A stretch of 64,000 bases of DNA from Streptomyces sp. CB02980 (GTDB taxonomy: Bacteria; Actinomycetota; Actinomycetes; Streptomycetales; Streptomycetaceae), in NCBI RefSeq assembly GCF_014451325.2, contig NZ_JACSCH020000006.1:62001-126000 (forward strand). Reading direction: 5' to 3'. Position numbers and translations under genes: made by a program. The notes under the pieces are model-generated. The model saw only the letters and a list, made by a program, of their open reading frames with translations. It made no database searches and was not told where the DNA came from. Positions 58,145 to 64,000 of this stretch are shown here, piece after piece (the stretch's first letter is position 1; every line of letters starts with the position of its first letter).

Positions 58145-58495
58145 TCAGCGGTCGCGCTTCTCCTTGATCTTGGCAGCCTTGCCGCGCAGCTCACGCAGGT
58201 AGTAGAGCTTGGCGCGACGGACGTCACCGCGGGTGACGAGCTCGATCTTCTCGAAGATCGGGCTGTTCACCGGGAAGGTGCGCTCGACGCCGACGGAGAA
58301 CGAGACCTTGCGGACCGTGAAGGTCTCGCTGACGCCCGAACCCTGGCGACGGATGACGACGCCCTTGAACTGCTGGATACGCGAGCGGGTGCCTTCGATG
58401 ACGCGCACGTGGACGTTCACGGTGTCGCCGGGGCGGAAGGCGGGGAGGTCGGAGCGGATCGAACCCGCGTTGACCTGGTCGAGCAGGGAGGCCAT
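58145..58495 (-). CDS. rplS: 50S ribosomal protein L19
   Basis: 116 residues. FRPGDTVNVHVRVIEGTRSRIQQFKGVVI and GVERTFPVNSPIFEKIELV are diagnostic. L19 sits at the 30S-50S interface. It lies 128 bases after trmD in the rpsP-rimM-trmD-rplS cluster found in most bacteria. GAGGAAAGAG lies before the ATG. Confidence 0.97.
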   Translation of the reverse strand: MASLLDQVNAGSIRSDLPAFRPGDTVNVHVRVIEGTRSRIQQFKGVVIRRQGSGVSETFTVRKVSFSVGVERTFPVNSPIFEKIELVTRGDVRRAKLYYLRELRGKAAKIKEKRDR

Positions 58496-58559
58496 GGAGG
58501 TCTCTTTCCTCGCTGATGCCACAGGTCATCAGCGGTACGTTCGAAGTGATTCGGAAGAT

Positions 58560-58616
58560 CGTCCGTTCCTGGCGGCGTCGTTCCCCCTGTGGCAGGGGCG
58601 CGCGCCGGACGGACGA
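58560..58616 (-). terminator. hairpin between trmD and rplS
   Basis: CGTCCGT (58560-58566) can pair with ACGGACG near 58609-58615, with an inner CCCCTG/CAGGGG stem. It lies in the trmD-rplS spacer and could allow partial termination. Confidence 0.45.
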
Positions 58617-58623
58617 CAGCGGC

Positions 58624-59445
58624 CTATTCTTCCACGTCGTCGAGCCTGCGCCAAAATCGGCCGCCGGGCTCGGGCGCCCAGCCCATCATCGAGAGGATCT
58701 CGCGGTCCTTCTTGTCGAAGGCGGCCGGGTCGCAGCGCTCGATGAGATCGGGCCGGTGGGCGGCGGTGCGACGGAAGGCCTCGTCGCGCCGCCAGCGGGC
58801 GATCTTGCCGTGGTGCCCGCTGAGGAGGACGTCGGGGATGCCCCGGCCGCGCCACTCGGGGGGCTTGGTGTAGACGGGGCCTTCGAGGAGGTTGGCCATG
58901 GCGCCGGGGGCGAAGGAGTCGTCCCGGTGGGACTCGGCGTTGCCGAGGACGCCGGGCAGGAGGCGGGCGACGGCCTCGGTGACGACGAGGACGGCCGCCT
59001 CGCCGCCGGCCAGGACGTAGTCGCCGATGGAGACCTCGTAGACGGGCATCCGGGTCGCGTACTCGTCCATGACGCGGCGGTCGATGCCCTCGTAGCGGGC
59101 CGGGGTGAAGATCAGCCAGGGCCTCTCGGAGAGCTCGACGGCGAGCTCCTGGGTGAAGGGGCGGCCGCTGGGGGTCGGGACGACGATGACGGGGCCGTGG
59201 GCGCCGCTCTCGTAGCCGTCGGCGAGCGTCTGGTCGAGCGCGTCGCCCCAGGGGTCGGTCTTCATGACCATGCCGGGGCCGCCGCCGTACGGGGTGTCGT
59301 CGACGGTGTTGTGCCGGTCGTACGTCCAGTCCCGCAGGTCGTGGACGTGGACGTCGAGCTGGCCGCGCGCGCGGGCCTTGCCGACGAGGGAGACGTTCAG
59401 CGGTTCGAGGTACTCGGGGAAGATCGTGACGACGTCGAGCCTCAT
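58624..59445 (-). CDS. trmD: tRNA (guanine37-N1)-methyltransferase
   Basis: 273 residues. MRLDVVTIFPEYLEPL, DDTPYGGGPGMVMK, RYEGIDRRV and SIGDYVLAGGEAA are the knot-fold TrmD motifs. It methylates G37 of tRNAs to prevent frameshifts. It overlaps rimM by four bases (ATGA), giving coupled translation. Confidence 0.96.
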   Translation of the reverse strand: MRLDVVTIFPEYLEPLNVSLVGKARARGQLDVHVHDLRDWTYDRHNTVDDTPYGGGPGMVMKTDPWGDALDQTLADGYESGAHGPVIVVPTPSGRPFTQELAVELSERPWLIFTPARYEGIDRRVMDEYATRMPVYEVSIGDYVLAGGEAAVLVVTEAVARLLPGVLGNAESHRDDSFAPGAMANLLEGPVYTKPPEWRGRGIPDVLLSGHHGKIARWRRDEAFRRTAAHRPDLIERCDPAAFDKKDREILSMMGWAPEPGGRFWRRLDDVEE

Positions 59446-60083
59446 GCCTGGTCCTCACCGGACTCGTCGTCGGACTTCTTCTCACCGGACGCGTCGGACG
59501 TCTCGCCGGAGTCGTCGCCGGACTCGCCGTCGGAGTCGTCGTCGGAGTCGTCGCGGGAGGAGGCGATCTCGGCGCGGTCGTCGATCAGGCCGGGCGGCGG
59601 GTCGATCACGGCCCGCTGCTCCTCCAGGTCGATCTCGGTGACGATCGACTCGACGAACGGGATCATCAGCTCGGTGCCGTCGGGACACTCGACGATGAAG
59701 AGGTCCTGGGACGGCAGGTGGGAGATCTCGGTGATGCGGCCGATCTCGGTGCCGTCGGCGAGCACCACGTCCAGGTCCATGAGCTGGTGGTCGTAGTACT
59801 CGTCCTCCTCCTCGGGCATCTCCGTGGGGTCGACCTCGGCGATGAGGAGGATGTTGCGCAGGGCCTCTGCGGCGTTGCGGTCGCGGACGCCCTCGAAGCG
59901 CAGCAACAGCCGGCCGCTGTGCACCCGGCCGGTCTCGATGGTCAGCGGCCCGGCGGAGGCCGGGTCGGTGCGCAGTACGGCACCGGGGCCGAGCCTGAGT
60001 TCGGGCTCGTCCGTGCGTACCTCGACGGTGACCTCGCCCTTGATCCCGTGGGCGCGGCCGATCCGCGCGACTACCAACTGCAC
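59442..60083 (-). CDS. rimM: 16S rRNA processing protein RimM
   Basis: 213 residues from a GTG. VARIGRAHGIKGEVTVEVRTD and GTELMIPFVESIVTEIDLEE define RimM, which assists 30S head assembly. After about residue 166 comes an Asp/Ser/Glu/Gly-rich acidic tail of about 47 residues that exceeds the usual family length. The tail looks disordered and may bind basic partners. It overlaps trmD downstream. Confidence 0.93.
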   Translation of the reverse strand: MQLVVARIGRAHGIKGEVTVEVRTDEPELRLGPGAVLRTDPASAGPLTIETGRVHSGRLLLRFEGVRDRNAAEALRNILLIAEVDPTEMPEEEDEYYDHQLMDLDVVLADGTEIGRITEISHLPSQDLFIVECPDGTELMIPFVESIVTEIDLEEQRAVIDPPPGLIDDRAEIASSRDDSDDDSDGESGDDSGETSDASGEKKSDDESGEDQA

Positions 60084-60129
60084 TGCTCCACACTCTCCTG
60101 TCACACAGCTCGTACGACGCGAACGACAA

Positions 60130-60165
60130 CGGGCCGGGGTGGGCTCGTAAGCCCTCCCCGGCCCG
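60130..60165 (-). terminator. hairpin between the KH protein and rimM
   Basis: CGGGCCGGGG then T and GGGCT (60130-60145) pair with AGCCC, T, CCCCGGCCCG (60150-60165) around a 4-base loop CGTA. It lies before the rimM start and may attenuate rimM-trmD relative to rpsP. Confidence 0.7.
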
Positions 60166-60199
60166 TGCCGGCACAACTAAGGTGATGCTGCCGGCCTGC

Positions 60200-60439
60200 T
60201 CAGCGAACCTGGTCCACGTCGACGAGGTCGACCCGGATGCCACGGCCGCCGATGGCGCCCACGACGGTACGCAGCGCGCGTGCGGTGCGGCCGTTGCGGC
60301 CGATCACCTTGCCGAGGTCGTCCGGGTGGACCCGGACCTCCAGCACGCGACCGCGGCGCAGGGTGCGCGAGGCGACCTGCACGTCGTCGGGGTTGTCGAC
60401 GATGCCCTTCACGAGGTGCTCGAGAGCCTCCTCGAGCAT
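60200..60439 (-). CDS. KH-domain RNA-binding protein (KhpA-like)
   Basis: 79 residues. DLGKVIGRNGRTARALRTVV with GxxG at 47-50 is the RNA-binding loop of a single KH domain. Proteins of this type bind RNA with a Jag/KhpB partner. It lies 2 bases after rpsP, so the pair is translationally linked. Confidence 0.93.
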   Translation of the reverse strand: MLEEALEHLVKGIVDNPDDVQVASRTLRRGRVLEVRVHPDDLGKVIGRNGRTARALRTVVGAIGGRGIRVDLVDVDQVR

Positions 60440-60441
60440 GA

Positions 60442-60885
60442 TCAGGCCTCGGTCGACTCGGTGGACGCGGCCTCGGCCTCGTCCGCCTTCTTGTCGGCCT
60501 TCTTGGCCTTCGGGGTGATGGCCTCACCCTTGGCCTCGTCGCCCTCGAGGGCCTTCGCGAACTCGTCGAACGAGGCGCGCTTGGCTTCCTTGGTCGCCGG
60601 GACGAGCAGGGCCTTCTCGGGGGCCGGGAGGCCCTTGGCCTTCTGCCAGTCGCCGGTGAGCTTCAGGATGGCGAGAACCGGCTCGGTCGGCTGGGCGCCG
60701 ACGGACAGCCAGTACTGCGCACGCTCGGAGTCGACCTCGATACGCGACGGGTTGTACGTCGGGTGGTAGAGGCCGATCTCCTCGATCGCGCGACCGTCCC
60801 GACGGGTGCGGGAGTCGGCGACGACGATGCGGTAGTGCGGCTGGCGAATCTTGCCGAGGCGCTTGAGCTTGATCTTGACTGCCAC
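60442..60885 (-). CDS. rpsP: 30S ribosomal protein S16
   Basis: 147 residues from a GTG with AGGAGA upstream. AVKIKLKRLGKIRQPHYRIVVADSR and EEIGLYHPTYNPS are diagnostic. The C-terminal extension after about residue 110 is Lys/Ala/Glu-rich, longer than the E. coli form (82 residues) but usual in actinobacteria. The bases between 60886 and 61040 hold its promoter. Confidence 0.97.
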   Translation of the reverse strand: MAVKIKLKRLGKIRQPHYRIVVADSRTRRDGRAIEEIGLYHPTYNPSRIEVDSERAQYWLSVGAQPTEPVLAILKLTGDWQKAKGLPAPEKALLVPATKEAKRASFDEFAKALEGDEAKGEAITPKAKKADKKADEAEAASTESTEA

Positions 60886-61040
60886 TGGAGTGGTGTCTCC
60901 TGGTCTTGACGTGGTTGGGCACTTTGAGATGCCACGTGGGGTTGCGGTACTCGGATGCCCGATGGACGCGTCAGCCGGAGGAGAGAGGGGTCCTGTGCGA
61001 CTGTCGAGTACAGCTAGCCATTGTGCCACACACCGCGAGG

Positions 61041-61697
61041 TCAGCTCGCGGCGCCCACGGTCTCCGGGATGCGGAAGGGCTTGCCGCAGCCGCCGCAGAC
61101 GATCGGGGCCTGGGCGAGCACCGAGGGCACCACGCGCACATTGCGTCCGCAGTCGCAGACGGCCTTGACGCGGACGCCGCCGCCCGAGGAGCCGTGCCGG
61201 GCGGCCGGTCCGCGGAAGGAGCGCTTGGTGTCGGCCGCCGTGGCGACCGTGTGGGCCTTGAGGGCGCGCTGGAGCCGCTCGATGGTGGGGCGGTAGCGCC
61301 GCCTCGCCTCGGGGTTGAGCGTGACCAGGGAGAAGCCGCTGCTGGCGTGTGGCTCCTCGGGGTGGTCGAGGCCCATCTCCTCGGCGATCGCGAGGAATCT
61401 GCGGTTGTGATAGCGGCCGGCGCGGGAGGTGTCGCGGACACCCCGGGCGGCGGCGATGCCGTGGACTGCCTCGTGGAGCAGTCGTTCGAAGGAGAGTTCG
61501 GCGCCGCAGGCGGACGAGGACTCTCCGATCAGGGACTCGGGCGCGGCAAGATCGGGCAGCTCGGGGTGGTGCCGCTGAATGTCGGCCCACGCCTGTGCCA
61601 GCTCTGCGGCGAGAACAGGTGGTGTCGTGCTCACGTCGCGTACAACGAGCCGAAGTGCCCCCGGGTTCCATTCCGGGGCATCCCAAATAATTTGCAC
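61041..61697 (-). CDS. SprT-like zinc metalloprotease-type protein
   Basis: 218 residues from a GTG at 61697, or 197 from the GTG at 61634, which begins the conserved STTPPVLAAELAQAWADI. HEAVH (75-79 in the long form) is the zinc site and a Cys ribbon (CDCGRNVR, CGGCGKPF) follows, as in the SprT/Spartan family. Eukaryotic relatives degrade DNA-crosslinked proteins; the bacterial role is unclear. Neither start has a clear ribosome binding site. An AT-rich patch CAAATTATTTGG (61682-61697) lies at the longer start. Confidence 0.8.
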   Translation of the reverse strand: MQIIWDAPEWNPGALRLVVRDVSTTPPVLAAELAQAWADIQRHHPELPDLAAPESLIGESSSACGAELSFERLLHEAVHGIAAARGVRDTSRAGRYHNRRFLAIAEEMGLDHPEEPHASSGFSLVTLNPEARRRYRPTIERLQRALKAHTVATAADTKRSFRGPAARHGSSGGGVRVKAVCDCGRNVRVVPSVLAQAPIVCGGCGKPFRIPETVGAAS

Positions 61698-61995
61698 GTA
61701 CCCGTCAGTTGCCGTTGATGGGTCGTGACGAGGGCCAGTGCGCCGATCTGCGGAGAAGTCACGCAGGGGGCGTCAAGCTGGTGCGTAGTGGCGCATACGC
61801 CCAGGCGTGCAGCCGTGGTGCGCGCGCCCCTTGGGGAACGGCCCCCCGGGCGGACCGGGAAGCGTGGCAGGGACATTACCGGGTCGCTTCTCTCCCGGAC
61901 GAATCGGTGCGGTGCGAGCACTGGACGCGGCACGGGATGCGCAGTTCCCTGGCTACGGGGGGTCGTCGTCCGAGCACGGATTGGGGCACTTTTCC
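61698..61995. promoter_or_regulatory. divergent intergenic region before the methyltransferase
   Basis: 298 bases without a supported gene between the SprT-like and methyltransferase starts. The AT-rich patch near 61682-61700 stands out in this GC-rich genome and may be a promoter. Other motifs are not convincing. Confidence 0.4.
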
Positions 61996-62721
61996 ATGAC
62001 ACCTACGCTCGTCCCGTACCACCCCGCGCGCGACTGGGCCGAGATCCAGGAACGGATGCTCGTCCCGCTCTACGAGGCGGTGTACGACCGTCTCGGCGTG
62101 GGCGCCGGGACCCGGGTCCTGGGCCTCCGCTGCGGCTCCGGCCTGGCGCTTCTCATGGCGGCGGCGCGGGGCGCCCGGGTGGCCGGCGCGGACCGGGACC
62201 ACGCGCGCGTGGAGCTTGCGAGGGAGCGGCTCCCCGAGGACGTGACGGTCACGGCGGAGCCCCCCGAGGGAGTCGCCTACGACGTGATCACGGCCTTCCA
62301 CACGACGGACGCGCTCCTGCCGGAGCTGGCGGCGCTCACCCGTACGGCCCAATCGGGCGCGACGGTCGTGCTCGCCGGCTGGGGGCCGCCGGAGCGGTGT
62401 TCCACGGAGGCGGTGCTGCGGGTCGCGGCCCGGCTCGTGGACCGCCGGCCGGGCCTCCGGACGGACCTGGAGGGGCTGGTGGCAGGGGCGGGGCTGCGGC
62501 CGGCCGGTTCGGGGCGGGTGGCCTGTCCCTTCGGGTACGCCAATGAGGGCAGCGCGGTGCGCGGGCTGCTGTCGACGGGTGTGTTCGACGAGGCCGTGCG
62601 GGCGACGGAGCTCTCCCAGGTCGAGAAGGAGATCGAGGAGGCGCTCGCCCCGCACGTGCGCGCGGACGGCACGGTGTGGATGCCGAACGTCTTCCGGTAC
62701 GTCGTCGCCCGGGTGCCGTAG
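61996..62721 (+). CDS. class I SAM-dependent methyltransferase-like protein
   Basis: 241 residues. TRVLGLRCGSGLALLMAA is motif I with L-R-C-G-S-G in place of the usual D-x-G-C-G-S-G, and VAGADRDHARVELARERLP is motif II. The variation at the glycine loop leaves activity likely but unproven. The substrate is unknown. Codons look normal for this genome. The start ATG has no evident Shine-Dalgarno. Confidence 0.78.
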   Translation: MTPTLVPYHPARDWAEIQERMLVPLYEAVYDRLGVGAGTRVLGLRCGSGLALLMAAARGARVAGADRDHARVELARERLPEDVTVTAEPPEGVAYDVITAFHTTDALLPELAALTRTAQSGATVVLAGWGPPERCSTEAVLRVAARLVDRRPGLRTDLEGLVAGAGLRPAGSGRVACPFGYANEGSAVRGLLSTGVFDEAVRATELSQVEKEIEEALAPHVRADGTVWMPNVFRYVVARVP

Positions 62722-62793
62722 CGCCTGTGCCCCCCGTACTCCGGTGCCCCCGCACGCCCGTGACCCCCGCACGCCGGTGGCCCGTACGCCGGC

Positions 62794-64000
62794 TCAGTCC
62801 TCCCGCGCCGCGCGCGTGATGCCCGCTGCGCGGTAGGCGTCGGCCTCTTCCAGGGTCTCGTTCTCCAGGAGCGCGGCGGCCAGCGCGTCCAGCCGGCCGC
62901 GGTGCTCGTGGAGCTGCCGTACGGCGCTCTCGTAGCACTCGTCGACGATGCGGCGCATCTCCGCGTCGACGGTGTCGAGGGTCGCGGGGGCCGCCGAGAG
63001 TCCGTAGGCCTGCTGGGCGTCGCTCGGGATGGCGGTGAGGCGGCCGACGAGCTCGCTCATGCCCCAGCGTCCCGCCATGCCCCGGGCGATGTTGGTGACC
63101 TGCTCCAGGTCGCTCTCGGCGCCGGTGGTGACGACGCCGAAGACGACCTGTTCGGCGGCCATGCCGCCGAGGGCGCCGATGATCCGGCCGCGCAGATACT
63201 CCTCGGTGTAGGCGTACCTGTCGGCGTCGGGGGTGGAGAGGGTGACGCCGAGCGCGCGGCCCCGGGGCACGATGGTGATCTTGCGGACCGGGTCGGCGCC
63301 GGGCTGGAGCATGCCGAGGAGGGCGTGACCGCTCTCGTGGTACGCGGTCCGGCGACGCTCCTCCGCGGGCATCACGAGCGGCCGTTCCGCGCCGAGCTGG
63401 ACCTTCTCCAGGGCGTCGGAGAGGTCCGACTGGGTGACGGCCCTCTGGTCGCGCTTCACGGCGAGGAGGGCCGCCTCGTTGGCGAGGTTCGCGAGCTCGG
63501 CGCCGGTCATACCGGGGGTGGTGCGGGCGACGTGCTCCAGGTCGACGTCCTTGGCGAGCGGGATCTCCCGGGTGTGGATCTTGAGGATGGCCTCACGGCC
63601 GCCCCGGTCCGGCGGGTTGACGTGCACGATCCGGTCGAAGCGGCCGGGCCGGGTGAGGGCGGGGTCGAGGACGTCGGCGCGGTTGGTGGCGGCGAGGACG
63701 ATGACGCCCTCGGAGCCGGTGAAGCCGTCCATCTCGGTGAGGATCTGGTTGAGGGTCTGTTCGCGCTCGTCGTGGCCGCCCATCCCGGAGCCGCCGCCGC
63801 GGGCCCGGCCGATGGTGTCGATCTCGTCGATGAAGATGATCGCGGGGGCGACCTTGCGGGCCTCGGCGAACAGCTCGCGGACCCGGGAGGCGCCGACGCC
63901 CACGATCATCTCGATGAACTCGGACGCGGAGGCGGAGAAGAACGGCACCCCGGCCTCCCCCGCCACGGCGCGGGCGAGGAGGGTCTTGCCGGTGCCGGGC
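62794..64000 (-). CDS. FtsH-type ATP-dependent zinc metalloprotease (C-terminal part, runs off window)
   Basis: The window edge cuts the gene inside its Walker A (PGTGKTLLARAVAG). Downstream are Walker B IIFIDEIDTIG, the second region of homology TNRADVLDPALTRPGRFDR, and the zinc site HESGH in YHESGHALLG. A C-terminal helical tail ends ITRAARED. It is an AAA+ protease anchored in the membrane that degrades misfolded and regulatory proteins. The N-terminal membrane helices are outside the window, and this may be a second FtsH paralogue rather than the main one. Confidence 0.93.
   Translation of the reverse strand, partial: PGTGKTLLARAVAGEAGVPFFSASASEFIEMIVGVGASRVRELFAEARKVAPAIIFIDEIDTIGRARGGGSGMGGHDEREQTLNQILTEMDGFTGSEGVIVLAATNRADVLDPALTRPGRFDRIVHVNPPDRGGREAILKIHTREIPLAKDVDLEHVARTTPGMTGAELANLANEAALLAVKRDQRAVTQSDLSDALEKVQLGAERPLVMPAEERRRTAYHESGHALLGMLQPGADPVRKITIVPRGRALGVTLSTPDADRYAYTEEYLRGRIIGALGGMAAEQVVFGVVTTGAESDLEQVTNIARGMAGRWGMSELVGRLTAIPSDAQQAYGLSAAPATLDTVDAEMRRIVDECYESAVRQLHEHRGRLDALAAALLENETLEEADAYRAAGITRAARED

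Noticed and set aside
1..64000. A biosynthetic gene cluster or anti-phage system
   Set aside because: Isolated methyltransferases, oxidases and ATPases occur, but no core synthase, nuclease-effector pair or other defining set of genes is clustered.

Overview
The window looks like a piece of the core chromosome of a Streptomyces species. GC content is very high, codon third positions are almost always G or C, and GTG starts are common. The gene set is typical: whiG, a four-gene type I signal peptidase cluster, polyamine/GABA catabolism, and a chitinase with DasR-like operators. From memory, the order gabT - polyamine genes - aminofutalosine deaminase - rlmN - cdsA - frr - pyrH - tsf - rpsB - whiG - dprA - yifB - sipZYXW - rplS - trmD - rimM - rpsP follows the S. 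coelicolor SCO56xx-SCO55xx region read backwards. I see no integrase, transposase, CRISPR array, tRNA or rRNA.

1-9.5 kb: the 5' half of a DMT exporter gene, a small membrane protein, a PucR regulator, a membrane-anchored TraD/VirD4-like ATPase, GABA aminotransferase gabT, a PAP2 phosphatase and a secreted GH18 chitinase with two DasR-type operators. 9.7-17.6 kb: a primase/polymerase-like protein with a Crp-type palindrome upstream, then a six-gene minus-strand operon (aldehyde dehydrogenase, spermidine/putrescine-type ABC importer D-A-B-C, FAD amine oxidase). 17.7-25.1 kb: NADAR protein, DUF4190 protein, aminofutalosine-type deaminase, glycerophosphodiesterase, DUF574 methyltransferase, a two-component pair and a secreted serine hydrolase.

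25.1-31.1 kb: a second polyamine module made of a second aminobutyraldehyde dehydrogenase, an orphan PotD-type lipoprotein, an HXXEE protein and a membrane protein on one strand. A divergent Lrp regulator and a putrescine-type aminotransferase lie on the other. Together with the first module and gabT this supports uptake of polyamines and the route putrescine to aminobutyraldehyde to GABA to succinic semialdehyde. 31.2-40.1 kb: a two-gene ABC exporter-like pair with a degenerate ATPase, a LOG-family protein, a membrane protein, a DHFR/RibD-fold reductase, and a thiamine importer thiBPQ behind a TPP riboswitch.

40.1-64 kb is mostly housekeeping on the minus strand. It covers rRNA/tRNA methylation (rlmN, trmD), an MFS exporter, cdsA-frr-pyrH-tsf-rpsB, whiG, dprA-yifB-yraN, DUF2469, a NUDIX hydrolase, sipZYXW, rplS-trmD-rimM-khpA-rpsP, a SprT-like protein, a methyltransferase and the C-terminal part of an FtsH-type protease cut by the window edge.

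The least ordinary signals are: gene-end sequences duplicated just after the stop codon at four loci; a single-G frameshift at the start of the sensor kinase; an ABC ATPase lacking a recognisable Q-loop and LSGGQ; a hairpin that buries the yraN ribosome binding site; a G-tract block at 48.36-48.46 kb; and an orphan polyamine-binding lipoprotein. I found no clear new multi-gene system.
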